Part shown: piece after piece, positions 35,513 through 44,560 of the stretch
How the letters are laid out: every line of letters begins with the position of its first letter
Position numbering within the stretch: the stretch's first letter is position 1
Assembly: GCA_910579215.1 (NCBI GenBank)
Contig: CAJTTN010000001.1
Location: forward strand, 1 to 64,000
From: an uncultured Anaeroplasmataceae bacterium
GTDB taxonomy: Bacteria; Bacillota_I; Bacilli_A; Acholeplasmatales; Anaeroplasmataceae
DNA: 64,000 nt
Reading direction: 5' to 3'
Made by a program: the position numbers and the translations under genes
Notes under the pieces: model-generated
The model's database searches: none
What the model was told of the DNA's origin: nothing
What the model saw: only the letters and a program-made list of their open reading frames with translations

Positions 35513-36505
35513 ATGCGTAATTTATTATTCACATTGAATGCAATCTTACCTATTATTTTACCTATAGTATTAGGATATCTTTTAAAAAGATTGCATTTTT
35601 TTAAGGAAGACTTTTTAAAGGAGGCCAATAAGCTTGTCTTTAAAATTTCGATTCCTATTTTATTATTTAGCAATCTTTATTTAGCAGATTTGTCTACAAT
35701 TAATTGGGCTTTTGTCGGATTTGTTGCTGTGGCAATATTAGTATTATTTGGTATAGGCTTACTTATTGTTTTGTTTATACCAAATCGTAAACAGAAGGGA
35801 GTCATTTTACAATCTACTTTTCGTTCCAATTATGCTATTATTGGTATTCCTCTTGCAACGATGCTTGGAGGGGCAGAAGCTGGAGCTGAGGCGTCTGTTA
35901 TAGCTGCTGTAAGTGTTCCTCTTTTTAATGTTCTAGCAGTAATCGCCTTAAGTATCTTTGATCATGAGCAGGAACAAAAAATTTCTATAAAAAATATTTT
36001 ATTTAAAATCATAACCAACCCATTAATCATAGGTGTATTCGCTGGCTTAGTCGTATGTGGTATTCATATGGGAATAAATGCCGCAGGAGGCAATGTATCA
36101 TTATTTTATGAGGATTATCTTAGCTTTCTTCCTACAACAATTTCTAATTTAAGTAAAGTAGCAACTCCACTTGCACTAATTGTTCTAGGTGGAAGATTTG
36201 AATTTAAAGCAGTAAAGGCGTTATGGCGTCAATTGACCATATCTGTAACCTTGAGATTATGTATTACACCAACCATCTTTTTAGTTATAGCTTATTTTTT
36301 AGGGTTTAAGGGCTCCACACAATTTGCTATTTTGATAGCTCTATTTGCAACACCTATTGCTGTTTCCAGTGCACCTATGGCTGCTCAAATGGGACAGGAC
36401 GAGGAGCTTGCAGGTCAAATTGTCGTTTGGACAAGTGCATTATCTGCATTTAGCTTATTCGTTATAATTATGATTTGTGCATCTATTGGCATATTTTCCA
36501 TGTAA
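35513..36505 (+). CDS. AEC-family (auxin efflux carrier type) permease
   Basis: The 330-residue protein has about ten membrane segments and family features: 'FRSNYAIIGIPLATMLGG' in the first half, 'ATPLALIVLGGRFEF' and 'FATPIAVSSAPMAAQMGQD' in the second. Bacterial AEC carriers move organic acids such as malate. Linkage to GH28 suggests transport of an organic acid from sugar breakdown, but the substrate cannot be read from the sequence. Confidence 0.8.
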   Translation: MRNLLFTLNAILPIILPIVLGYLLKRLHFFKEDFLKEANKLVFKISIPILLFSNLYLADLSTINWAFVGFVAVAILVLFGIGLLIVLFIPNRKQKGVILQSTFRSNYAIIGIPLATMLGGAEAGAEASVIAAVSVPLFNVLAVIALSIFDHEQEQKISIKNILFKIITNPLIIGVFAGLVVCGIHMGINAAGGNVSLFYEDYLSFLPTTISNLSKVATPLALIVLGGRFEFKAVKALWRQLTISVTLRLCITPTIFLVIAYFLGFKGSTQFAILIALFATPIAVSSAPMAAQMGQDEELAGQIVVWTSALSAFSLFVIIMICASIGIFSM

Positions 36506-36507
36506 GA

Positions 36508-36545
36508 AAAAAGGATTCTGACATTCTCTTGTCAAAATCCTTTTT
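36508..36545. terminator. Bidirectional terminator between convergent genes
   Basis: AAAAAGGATTcTGACA (36508-36523) pairs with TGTCAaAATCCTTTTT (36530-36545) with one mismatch. The A and T runs on both sides let it act for the AEC gene (+) and the ATP-grasp gene (-). Confidence 0.85.
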
Positions 36546-36551
36546 ATATTT

Positions 36552-37742
36552 CTAATTTTTTTCTAAAACTATCATCATAAATTTTTCAACATCATCAAAA
36601 TGCTCAAATTTGGCAGCAAAATATTCATCTCCCATAGCTCCTGCAAGAACCTTACTCATGCGCTCATGCATTTTAATTTGGGTAGGATACATAGCTTTTA
36701 TCATTTCATAACTGAATTTATAATTGAAGCGATCTCTCCTGCCAACAAAACAGCAGTAATATTTAGGATGATTAAGATTAACGTTTCTTATCTGGTCATA
36801 GCAAATAATATCAGCATAAATTTGATAGGTGTCTACGGATTGACCAAAATTAATTAAATCAGGGGCAGGACCTCCTGGTGGACGCATGTTAACCTCTAAG
36901 GCGACAATGTCGCCAATTTTACCTAAGCCAGGCTTGTCCTTACTCAAACGGAAAAATTCCAAATGAAAATATCGAGAATGAATATGAAATGCCTTTAGAA
37001 CTCTAGAGCCTGCCTCATATAAATCTGCAGGAATTTCCTTGTTTACATAGTAGGTGACCTCAAGATTTTCGTTTACAATATCCATGATAGAAGGAGGGAA
37101 TACCTCATTATCGCAGAAGACTATGTTGCTATTAGAATCACAAATTCCATCTAAAGAGGTTATATTTCCTTCAATAAACTCTTCCATGATATAGGGTACC
37201 TGAAATCCCCCTTTATAAAAATTCATTAAATCCTCTTCATTTTGTATTTTATAAGTTGCTGCAGCTCCAACTCCAACATTTGGTTTTACCACTACTGGAA
37301 AGCCAACTTTTCTTATGAAATCCATATCCTCCTCGTAGGATTTACAAAAGATATAGCGTGCAACAGGGATATTGGCCTGAATATAAAAATCCTTCATTAG
37401 AGATTTAGATGTAAAAGCAATTACGTCATCAATTTTAGCTCCATTGATATTAAAATCTGTTCGCAAGCGTGCATCTTGTCTTAACCAATATTCATTATTA
37501 GACTCTAAAAAATCTATTTTTCCATATTTGAAAGCAAAAAATGCTACCGCTCTATAAACCTCATCATAGGACTCTAAGGTATTTACCCTATAATACTCAG
37601 TTAAAGAGTCTCTTACACATTGGCGTAAATCCTGATAGGGTGTGTCCCCTATTCCTAATACTGTAACCCCATTTTTCTTTAATCGATCACAGAAGTTATA
37701 GTAATTAGTAGGAAAAGCAGGGGAGATGAAAATAAAATTCAT
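36552..37742 (-). CDS. ATP-grasp ligase of unknown product
   Basis: The 396-residue protein has an N-terminal Rossmann-like pre-ATP-grasp region ('FIFISPAFPTNYYNFCDRL'), a central ATP-grasp domain with 'FPVVVKPNVGVGAAATYKI' (ATP-binding Lys and glycine-rich loop), 'MEEFIEGNITSLDG', and the metal-binding 'VALEVNMRPPGG'. These enzymes join a carboxylate to an amine, thiol or amino acid through an acyl phosphate. The gene stands alone under its own promoter, and no carrier or precursor-peptide gene is seen nearby, so the product is unknown. ATG 37742 is preferred; the TTG at 37751 touches the AAGGAG ribosome site. Confidence 0.78.
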   Translation of the reverse strand: MNFIFISPAFPTNYYNFCDRLKKNGVTVLGIGDTPYQDLRQCVRDSLTEYYRVNTLESYDEVYRAVAFFAFKYGKIDFLESNNEYWLRQDARLRTDFNINGAKIDDVIAFTSKSLMKDFYIQANIPVARYIFCKSYEEDMDFIRKVGFPVVVKPNVGVGAAATYKIQNEEDLMNFYKGGFQVPYIMEEFIEGNITSLDGICDSNSNIVFCDNEVFPPSIMDIVNENLEVTYYVNKEIPADLYEAGSRVLKAFHIHSRYFHLEFFRLSKDKPGLGKIGDIVALEVNMRPPGGPAPDLINFGQSVDTYQIYADIICYDQIRNVNLNHPKYYCCFVGRRDRFNYKFSYEMIKAMYPTQIKMHERMSKVLAGAMGDEYFAAKFEHFDDVEKFMMIVLEKN

Positions 37743-37776
37743 AGCGTACAACTCCTTTTCAAAGTAAATATAAAAA

Positions 37777-37805
37777 ATTATAACATAAAGGTATAAAAAA
37801 GTGAA
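37777..37805 (-). promoter_or_regulatory. Promoter of the ATP-grasp gene
   Basis: On the complement strand TTCACT (37800-37805), 17-bp spacer and TATAAT (37777-37782). It is back-to-back with the promoter at 37817, with only 11 bp between the two -35 boxes. Confidence 0.65.
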
Positions 37806-37816
37806 GAGATTTTCTC

Positions 37817-37845
37817 TTGTGTTAATTAGATTTGTGGTGTATAAT
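37817..37845 (+). promoter_or_regulatory. Promoter of the membrane-protein gene at 37875
   Basis: TTGTGT (37817-37822), 17-bp spacer and TATAAT (37840-37845), about 30 bp before the start codon. Confidence 0.7.
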
Positions 37846-37874
37846 TTCTATATAGATAACGTGGAGGTTATGGT

Positions 37875-38594
37875 ATGAAGAATCCATTTAAATCATATGG
37901 TTTTTGGGCAAAAATTTTGGCTGCAGCTTTATTGATTACCTTAGGTATTTGGTTAATTATAGATGTAAGCACAGGAGAAAAGTTTGCAACATTTATAGTT
38001 TTAATGTTTACAGGATTAGTTGCAGGTGTATTTGCTGTAATTCGTTTGATTCCATTAATTCGTACCCTAAAAACAGGTAGGGGTAGAATAACCTGTATTG
38101 TTGAAATCGCCATTCATCTGGCTTTATCTGTGGCAATGATTTTTGCAGCTGTTGTTAAAATAAGTAAGGAAAATTCAGAGCTTGCTGATTTTGTATATAA
38201 ATACTATCGTTTTTTTATTGCAGTTTTCTTTTATACTCGCGTAGTTTCTTATTTTATGTGCGTCGTTTTATTTAAGGAAGAAACCGATAAGATAAAATTT
38301 TGGGTGCATATAGGCTTACTTTCCTTAACCTGTCTCATCTGTGCTGTTTCCTTTGAAGGTAGAACTATTGCTTGGATTATAGCCGTAATTGCGCTAGCTT
38401 GCTCTATAACCTTAATTGTTGAGGGAGGCATGGGCTATAATCGTTATCGTAAGGCTATAGCTAAGGATAGAGAAACGAAAAGAAAAGAGTCTATTGTTGA
38501 AGAACCTTTAGAAATGCCTGGAGAAGATATAAACACAATCATTATCCCCCACATAGATGAAAAGAATCAAGAAGACCAAATTGATATACAATAA
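37875..38594 (+). CDS. Six-helix membrane protein of unknown function
   Basis: The 239-residue protein has six hydrophobic segments in its first 195 residues and a charged acidic tail with 'PGEDINTIIIPHIDEKN'. No catalytic motif is seen. It is monocistronic: it has its own promoter, and a fresh promoter at 38600 follows it. The family is not recognised. Confidence 0.6.
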   Translation: MKNPFKSYGFWAKILAAALLITLGIWLIIDVSTGEKFATFIVLMFTGLVAGVFAVIRLIPLIRTLKTGRGRITCIVEIAIHLALSVAMIFAAVVKISKENSELADFVYKYYRFFIAVFFYTRVVSYFMCVVLFKEETDKIKFWVHIGLLSLTCLICAVSFEGRTIAWIIAVIALACSITLIVEGGMGYNRYRKAIAKDRETKRKESIVEEPLEMPGEDINTIIIPHIDEKNQEDQIDIQ

Positions 38595-38599
38595 ATCAT

Positions 38600-38629
38600 T
38601 TGACTTAAGTACAGTTAATACAGTATAAT
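38600..38629 (+). promoter_or_regulatory. Promoter of the phospholipid gene cluster
   Basis: TTGACT (38600-38605), 18-bp spacer and TATAAT (38624-38629). Confidence 0.7.
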
Positions 38630-38672
38630 TAGTAAGAGTACCCTTTAGAATATAGAACAAGGGAGCTATAGT

Positions 38673-39770
38673 TTGTTTAAGATGGGAAAGAGTATGAAGT
38701 ATAGGATAGAAAAATCAAGAAAAAATAAAAAATATCAATGGAGTATTTTATTTTTATTTCTATTGATTATCATAACCTTTAGTGTCATATTCTTGAAATA
38801 TGATATTCGAGAGATTTTTGAATGTATTCAAGAGGTTAATTATTTGTGGCTAGGATTAGGAATTCTAATGATTTTCCTATATATATATTTTGAAGGGGTT
38901 GCTATGCGACAAATCTTTAAAACTATGGAAATTCAAACCACTAGAAGAAGCAATTTTATGTATTCGGCTATTGATTATTACTTTTGTGCTGTTACTCCCT
39001 CTGCAAGTGGGGGGCAGCCCATGGTTGCCTATTATATGTCAAAGGATGGACTCTCTTTATCTCACATCTCCCTCACCCTATTAATGAATACAGCCCTATT
39101 TAAAATAATTTTATTAGTATTATCTATTATATGTATTTGTATATGTCCGCAGTATGTGTTTGATTTTCCAATAATGACGATATTATTTTTCATAGGACTA
39201 GCGATAAATTTGATTTTAATTTCTATGTGTTTTCTAGCTGCCTTTAAAAGAAATTGGATACAAGCAGTAGGAATAAGATTAATTTTATTTTTGGCAAGAC
39301 ATAGAATTATTAAGAAAAAAATACAAATAATTCGTAGATTTGTGAATTTGATGGAGAAGTATGAGCAGGGAGCACATTTAATCTTTAAACATAAATTTCA
39401 TTTTTTAAAGGCTTTACTTTATAATCTTCTACAAAGAATTTCATTTTTTTCAATAAGCTATTTTGTTTATTTAGCCTTTAAAGACCGATTTGTGATAGCA
39501 GATTTGACTTATTTAGATTTATTTTCTATACAGGTACTAATCGCTTTATGTGTAGATTCTTTACCACTTCCTGGTGGAGTTGGAATTTCTGAGTACTTGT
39601 ATGCCTTATTGTTTGGACTTGTGTATTGTGTTGGAGAGGTAAATGTTATTGGAAGTGCTATGCTTTTAACTAGAGCGGTCAATTTCTATATTCCATTGAT
39701 TTTGACCTTCCTCCTTGTTTTAATAAAGCATGTGAAAATATTGAAAAAAAGTAGTAAAGGGGTAGTATAA
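38673..39770 (+). CDS. Flippase-like membrane protein (LPG-synthase transmembrane domain, UPF0104)
   Basis: The 365-residue protein has about eight membrane segments and the family pattern 'VTPSASGGQPMVAYYMSKDG' with 'LPLPGGVGISEYLYALLFG'. It lacks the soluble aminoacyl-transferase domain of MprF, so it is a stand-alone lipid-translocation or anchor domain. TTG 38673 is chosen because GGGAG lies 7 bases upstream. It heads a cluster with pssA, psd and a PAP2 gene, so handling of phospholipid headgroups is likely. Confidence 0.8.
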   Translation: MFKMGKSMKYRIEKSRKNKKYQWSILFLFLLIIITFSVIFLKYDIREIFECIQEVNYLWLGLGILMIFLYIYFEGVAMRQIFKTMEIQTTRRSNFMYSAIDYYFCAVTPSASGGQPMVAYYMSKDGLSLSHISLTLLMNTALFKIILLVLSIICICICPQYVFDFPIMTILFFIGLAINLILISMCFLAAFKRNWIQAVGIRLILFLARHRIIKKKIQIIRRFVNLMEKYEQGAHLIFKHKFHFLKALLYNLLQRISFFSISYFVYLAFKDRFVIADLTYLDLFSIQVLIALCVDSLPLPGGVGISEYLYALLFGLVYCVGEVNVIGSAMLLTRAVNFYIPLILTFLLVLIKHVKILKKSSKGVV

Positions 39771-40396
39771 TGGTAGGGTATTATAATTATACAGTTTGGA
39801 TGACATATTTGTCCTTATTAATTGGTGGTTTAGGAGTCTTTTTGACACTTACAGGAAATCCTTTAGGTGGAGTGATTTGTCTAGGTGTAAGTGGATGCTT
39901 AGATTTATTTGATGGAAAAATTGCACGTTTAAAAAAGGATAGAACTATAGAAGAAAAGCAGTATGGGATTCAGATTGATTCCTTAACAGACTTAATTTGC
40001 TTTGGAGTTTTGCCTGTGGCAATCGGATATGCTGTAGGTATGAAGGAAATGTACTTTATTCCTTTATTTTGCTTCTATATCTTAGCAGGTATGATTCGCT
40101 TAGCCTATTTTAATGTGCGAGAAATGAATAGGGATATAGATGAGAAAAGTGTATTTTATGGTGTACCCATTACTACTGCAGCTATGATTATTCCCTTCAT
40201 TTGGTTACTTCGTTGTTTTTTAAAGGAAAAATTTTTCATATTATATGCTATAATTTTAGGCCTACTTATGTTTTTATTTTTATTTAAAATTAAGATTAAA
40301 AAACCAACTGTGAAAATTTCTATTATTTTTTCTACAATTCTTATAATTATATTTATTACGCTTTTGATATTGGAGCTTACCTTATGCAAAGGATAA
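39770..40396 (+). CDS. pssA: CDP-diacylglycerol-serine O-phosphatidyltransferase
   Basis: The 208-residue membrane protein carries the CDP-alcohol phosphatidyltransferase signature: 'DLFDGKIARLKKD' followed by 'QYGIQIDSLTDL' (DG-AR-G-D-D pattern, about residues 45-75). Linkage to psd, which starts inside its 3' end, identifies the headgroup as serine. It makes phosphatidylserine from CDP-diacylglycerol. The start overlaps the previous stop (TAATG). Confidence 0.88.
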   Translation: MVGYYNYTVWMTYLSLLIGGLGVFLTLTGNPLGGVICLGVSGCLDLFDGKIARLKKDRTIEEKQYGIQIDSLTDLICFGVLPVAIGYAVGMKEMYFIPLFCFYILAGMIRLAYFNVREMNRDIDEKSVFYGVPITTAAMIIPFIWLLRCFLKEKFFILYAIILGLLMFLFLFKIKIKKPTVKISIIFSTILIIIFITLLILELTLCKG

Positions 40397-41253
40397 TTGA
40401 GCGACATACAGGAAAGGAAATAGAAGATTGTCCCTCTATAGGCCAACGCTTTTTATATCGCTCTATTCTAGGTAGATGTATACTTAAAATTTTGATATGT
40501 CCCTTTGTTACAAAGCTATCAGGAGCTTATATGAACAGTAGAATGTCTAGGATACATATTAAACGTTTTATAAAAAAGAATCATATCTGTATGGAGGATT
40601 ATCCACAGAAAAAATATAAATCGTTTAATGATTTTTTTACGCGAAAAATCCTAGCAGATCGACGTCCTATTGTGCAGGATTCTGACATTTTGATAAGTCC
40701 TTGTGATAGTAAACTGAGTGTTTTTAAGCTAGATAAAGCCTATGATGAAACCATATTTGTTATTAAAGGTGCCTATTATACCTTATCTGACCTTTTGAAT
40801 TATTCCCCTTTAGCAAAGCAATATGAAAATGGATATTGCTTAATTTTTAGATTAGGGGTAACAGATTATCATCGATATGGATACATAGATGAAGGAAATC
40901 AGGAGAAGAATATAAGTGTCCCTGGTGTTTTTCATACGGTTCACCCTATTTCTTTAGAAAAATATAATTTTTTTAAAAGGAATCATAGGTCCTATACGGT
41001 TCTACATACAAAAAATTTTAAGGATGTAGTTCAAGTAGAAGTAGGGGCTATGATGGTAGGGAGAATAAAAAATCATTTTGAGGATCATAGTTTTACCAAA
41101 GGGGAAGAAAAGGGATATTTTATGTTTGGAGGCTCTACAATCATTCTTTTGATTCAGGATATTGTAACTATTGATGAGGATATTTTAATGCAAAGCCAAA
41201 AAAATAATGAGATTACAGTTCGCTATGGAGAAAGAATTGGCAAATTAAAATGA
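40384..41253 (+). CDS. psd: Phosphatidylserine decarboxylase proenzyme
   Basis: The 289-residue protein shows 'FNDFFTRKI' (about 81), 'SPCDSKLSVF', 'GVTDYHRYGYID', 'VGAMMVGRI' and the self-cleavage site 'FGGSTIIL' (GST type), where the Ser becomes the pyruvoyl group. It converts phosphatidylserine to phosphatidylethanolamine. ATG 40384 overlaps the pssA end by 13 bp. Confidence 0.92.
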   Translation: MQRIIERHTGKEIEDCPSIGQRFLYRSILGRCILKILICPFVTKLSGAYMNSRMSRIHIKRFIKKNHICMEDYPQKKYKSFNDFFTRKILADRRPIVQDSDILISPCDSKLSVFKLDKAYDETIFVIKGAYYTLSDLLNYSPLAKQYENGYCLIFRLGVTDYHRYGYIDEGNQEKNISVPGVFHTVHPISLEKYNFFKRNHRSYTVLHTKNFKDVVQVEVGAMMVGRIKNHFEDHSFTKGEEKGYFMFGGSTIILLIQDIVTIDEDILMQSQKNNEITVRYGERIGKLK

Positions 41254-42005
41254 GAAAATATGTACAGCGTTTATGTGAATGTAAACTTGGGAAATTTTTT
41301 ATAAAGTATCATATTTTCTATTTAATTCTTCCCATTGCTTTATGGGGCTTTAAGGCATTGTCTTACAATATTGCGATATGGATAGATCCACCTACAAGAT
41401 ATTTTCATTTTACGATAGATGATAAGATTCCTTTTATCAAATATTTTTTTGTTTTTTATTTCAGCTATTATTTTGTACCTCCGATTTTTTTATGGATTTT
41501 ATCCTTTTATGACAAAGAAAAAGTTATAAAAATACTTTTATCCTTGTTCGTTTGCGTATGTATTAGCTTCATTTTTTATTGTAATTTTAATGTTGTTATG
41601 AAACGTGAATATGGGTATCCTAATGGGATTACCTTTACGGATATTAAAGATATTTCTACGTTTTTTGATTTTTGTATCAATTGGATTTATAAAAAAGATC
41701 TAGAAGCTATGAATTGTTTTCCAAGCTTGCATGCTATTGTGGGAATGTGCTTAGTTTCTATTGGTGTATATATTCCCAAGCTTGATAAAAAGGGTTTGCC
41801 AAAAGCATTTCGAATCAGCTCTATTATCATAGGAATAGGATGTATTTTATCGACCATTTTTATTAAGCAGCATTACTTTATAGATATGATTGCAGGTGTG
41901 ATTTTAGAGGTTGTTTCTTTAGGTTCACTCTATATAGCCTTTGAACTGTATGCTAAAACTAAAAGGAAAAGTGGCTCTTGCAAAGAAAAGGGAGAAGAGG
42001 TATAA
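41250..42005 (+). CDS. PAP2-superfamily membrane phosphatase
   Basis: The 251-residue protein has about six membrane segments with the PAP2 motifs 'CFPSLHA' (C2, about 160) and 'IKQHYFIDMIAGVIL' (C3, about 208). The C1 lysine/arginine motif is not clear, although 'KREYGYPNG' at about 126-134 is a candidate. The start overlaps psd (ATGA). Likely role: removal of phosphate from lipid phosphates or undecaprenyl diphosphate, or transfer of a phosphatidyl group, in keeping with the lipid cluster. Confidence 0.78.
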   Translation: MRKYVQRLCECKLGKFFIKYHIFYLILPIALWGFKALSYNIAIWIDPPTRYFHFTIDDKIPFIKYFFVFYFSYYFVPPIFLWILSFYDKEKVIKILLSLFVCVCISFIFYCNFNVVMKREYGYPNGITFTDIKDISTFFDFCINWIYKKDLEAMNCFPSLHAIVGMCLVSIGVYIPKLDKKGLPKAFRISSIIIGIGCILSTIFIKQHYFIDMIAGVILEVVSLGSLYIAFELYAKTKRKSGSCKEKGEEV

Positions 42006-42059
42006 TATTAGTTGCTTATGGGACCTAGATATAGGCCTAAAAAGAAAGGAAATTTTATA

Positions 42060-42758
42060 ATGAAAAATAGTAGAAGAATTAAGCGTATGGTTGGAATAGC
42101 CACTCTTGCAGCAATTACAGTAGTATTGCAGGTGATTTCTAACTATATCAAGTTTGGACCCGTGAATATCACGTTAGCCTTGATTCCTATGGTAGTGGGA
42201 TCCATCTTATATGGACCTTTAGCTGGATTTGGTTTAGGGGCTTTAATGGGAGTTGTTATTCTTACAGCACCAGATACTGCATTGTTCTGGAACTTTAATC
42301 CTTGGATAACAATTGTATTATGTATCCTTAAGACAGGACTTGCTGGTCTTGCTTCAGGATGGATTTTTAAAGGCTTGATGCAAATCAAGGCCTTGAAAAA
42401 ATTTCGATTTCCTGTTGCCGTTATCACAGCAACTTTAATCGCTCCCTTAATAAATACGGGCTTATTTATTTTAGGAACCTCTGTTTTATTTAGAGGATTA
42501 TCAACTGTAGTAAATGGGGAAACTATTGTTTTAGTGCCTTCTGCAGGTGGCTTTGGAGATGCCTTTGCTGCTGCTCTAGGTTTTGTAATACTAACTAATT
42601 TCTTAGTTGAATTTGCAGTGAGTGTTTTATTATCACCCTCTGTTATTTATTTGATTCGTATATTGTCTAGAAATTTTAATATAGGCATGAATTTTAATGA
42701 AGGGATATTAGATGATACAATGCCATCTAATGAATTAAAGCCCTCAGTACAAGAATAA
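42060..42758 (+). CDS. ECF transporter S-component, possibly for pantothenate
   Basis: The 232-residue protein has six membrane segments and S-component features: basic N-terminus, 'VVLQVISNYIKFGPVNITLALIP'-type first helices (key part 'FGPVNITLALIP'), 'GPLAGFGLGALMG' and a long 'WNFNPWITIV' loop. The S-component binds the vitamin and works with a shared EcfAAT module encoded elsewhere. The next gene is coaX, so pantothenate (PanT type) is the inferred substrate. ATG 42060 follows AAAGGAAA; an in-frame ATG at 42012 lacks a ribosome site. Confidence 0.78.
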   Translation: MKNSRRIKRMVGIATLAAITVVLQVISNYIKFGPVNITLALIPMVVGSILYGPLAGFGLGALMGVVILTAPDTALFWNFNPWITIVLCILKTGLAGLASGWIFKGLMQIKALKKFRFPVAVITATLIAPLINTGLFILGTSVLFRGLSTVVNGETIVLVPSAGGFGDAFAAALGFVILTNFLVEFAVSVLLSPSVIYLIRILSRNFNIGMNFNEGILDDTMPSNELKPSVQE

Positions 42759-42766
42759 AGAAAGGA

Positions 42767-42790
42767 AAAGGAGGAGTAGCCTCCTTTTTT
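42767..42790 (+). terminator. Rho-independent terminator between S-component gene and coaX
   Basis: AAAGGAGG (42767-42774) pairs with CCTCCTTT (42780-42787) around a 5-base loop, followed by a T-run to 42790. It lies 13 bp before coaX, so coaX depends on readthrough or on an unrecognised promoter. Confidence 0.7.
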
Positions 42791-42802
42791 AGGGTTAAAG
42801 GC

Positions 42803-43549
42803 ATGATTTTGTTAGTAGATATAGGAAATACAAATATTGTTCTCGGCTTTGCAGAGAATGAGGGTATTATAGAAAAATATAGAATTAAATCTTCTTTAAA
42901 TAAGACGGCAGATGAGTATTATGTACTTTTAAAGCCTATCTTAGATAATTATAAAATTGAAAATGCTATTGTTTCCTCTGTAGTTCCCGTCATAACCAGC
43001 GCATTAAAAAAGGCTTTAAAAAAATATCTAAAAAAGGATCCTTTAATCATGGGTCCTGGAATCAAAACAGGAGTTCAGCTTAAGGTAGATGACCCAAAAA
43101 CAGTAGGTGCAGATATCATTTGTGATGTAGCAGCTATGAAGGGGCTAGCTGATGAGGCAATTGTGATTGATTTAGGAACTGCTACTAAATACATATATAC
43201 AAAAAACCAAATCTTTTATGGAGTGAGTATAGCACCTGGAGTAAGTGTTTCTATGAAGGCTTTAGTTAATAATGCGGCATTACTTCCTAGTGTAGAACTG
43301 ATCTGTCCAAAAAAAGTGATTGGAACCTCTACAGTAAATTGTATTCAATCAGGTGTAATCTATGGGGCTGCATCCCAGGTTGATGGAATGATTGAAAGAA
43401 TCAAGGAGGAAATCGGCTGCAAAGCAGCTAAGGTTTTTGCTACAGGAGGGCTATCCTCATTAATTGTACCCTTGTGTAAAAATGATATTACCTTAAGGGA
43501 AGATTTAACTCTAGATGGCTTATATAAAATATATAAATTAAATCTATAG
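42803..43549 (+). CDS. coaX: Type III pantothenate kinase
   Basis: The 248-residue protein has the ASKHA-fold motifs of CoaX: 'LLVDIGNTNIVLG' (phosphate 1, residues 3-15), 'SSVVPVIT', 'TVGADIICDVAA', 'IVIDLGTATKYIY' and 'ISIAPGVSVSMKAL'-like loop ('GVSIAPGVSVSMKAL'), then 'VFATGGLSSLI'. It phosphorylates pantothenate in the first step of coenzyme A synthesis. It lacks feedback control by CoA in known members. Confidence 0.93.
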   Translation: MILLVDIGNTNIVLGFAENEGIIEKYRIKSSLNKTADEYYVLLKPILDNYKIENAIVSSVVPVITSALKKALKKYLKKDPLIMGPGIKTGVQLKVDDPKTVGADIICDVAAMKGLADEAIVIDLGTATKYIYTKNQIFYGVSIAPGVSVSMKALVNNAALLPSVELICPKKVIGTSTVNCIQSGVIYGAASQVDGMIERIKEEIGCKAAKVFATGGLSSLIVPLCKNDITLREDLTLDGLYKIYKLNL

Positions 43550-43562
43550 ATAGGAGTAGAGT

Positions 43563-44537
43563 ATGCTTGTCGTTTATATAGGAATCGGGATCATATTCCT
43601 GCTTCTCATTCTTTTATTTTTATTGTCCTATGGTATACATAGAAGTGTATTTAAAAAGCGATATGAGCCAGATGGCATTATACAATATTATACGATAGAG
43701 GATTTTACTGGATTAACGGCTGAGGCTATAGAGATTCCTACAAAGAAAGGAATTTTACGAGGCTTTATCTATAGCTATCCCAATCAACAGTCAAAGAACA
43801 TTTTGATTTTTGCTCATGGTATGTGGGGCTCTCATAGTGCCTATGTTCAAGATATAGCTTATATGGCAAGTCAAGGCTTTAATGTGTTAGGCTTTGACTA
43901 TTATGGTACAGAGCGTTCCGACGGAAAAAACATTAAAGGCTTAGGAAATAGTCTTCGGTCTTTAGACGAGGCAGTTGCCTTTGTGAAAAAGAAGTATAAA
44001 GCTCCTATCTATGTTATGGGACATTCATGGGGTGGCTATGCTGCCTTAGGTATTGCAAAATATCATAAGGATATCAAAGGAATTGTTGCTATGGCTCCCT
44101 TTATAAGTCTATCTCAGGTTCTTTCTCATTTGTTACCAAAATGGTTAAGAATTACAATTCCCTTTATCGTTTTAATTGATGAACTTCATTGTGGACGATA
44201 TAGCCTTATCCATGCCAAGACTATTTTAAAATCTACAAATATTCCAACTTTAATCATTCATTCAAAGGATGATACAATGATTCCTTATAAGACATCTACA
44301 GAATATTTAATGAAGCATATAGTCAATTCCAATCTAAGCTATTATATTGTAGAGGATAAAGGACACAATCCTGAATATTCAGCAGAGGCGATAGCTTATA
44401 CAAGGAAATCCTATCAGCAAATAAAAGAACTGAAAGCAGAGGATGTCTTAGCCTATAGGAAGGGCTTAGATTATCATAAAATGGGAGAACTAGATTCAAA
44501 AGTAATGGAGATAATAGTAGCTTTTTTGAAAAAATAA
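43563..44537 (+). CDS. Membrane-anchored alpha/beta hydrolase
   Basis: The 324-residue protein has an N-terminal hydrophobic anchor (about 2-25) and an alpha/beta-hydrolase domain with 'LIFAHGMWGSHSAY' (oxyanion hole), nucleophile elbow 'GHSWGGYAALG' (about 151), Asp in 'LIIHSKDDTMIP' and His in 'EDKGHNPEYS'. The full Ser-Asp-His triad is present. An esterase or lipase-like role is likely; substrate unknown. It starts 13 bp after coaX. Confidence 0.82.
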   Translation: MLVVYIGIGIIFLLLILLFLLSYGIHRSVFKKRYEPDGIIQYYTIEDFTGLTAEAIEIPTKKGILRGFIYSYPNQQSKNILIFAHGMWGSHSAYVQDIAYMASQGFNVLGFDYYGTERSDGKNIKGLGNSLRSLDEAVAFVKKKYKAPIYVMGHSWGGYAALGIAKYHKDIKGIVAMAPFISLSQVLSHLLPKWLRITIPFIVLIDELHCGRYSLIHAKTILKSTNIPTLIIHSKDDTMIPYKTSTEYLMKHIVNSNLSYYIVEDKGHNPEYSAEAIAYTRKSYQQIKELKAEDVLAYRKGLDYHKMGELDSKVMEIIVAFLKK

Positions 44538-44560
44538 AATAAAAAATAGGAGAAGAAGCA

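Noticed and set aside
42770..42774. GGAGG as ribosome site of coaX
   Set aside because: It lies 28 bases before the ATG and inside a strong terminator stem; AGGG at 42791-42794 is better spaced.
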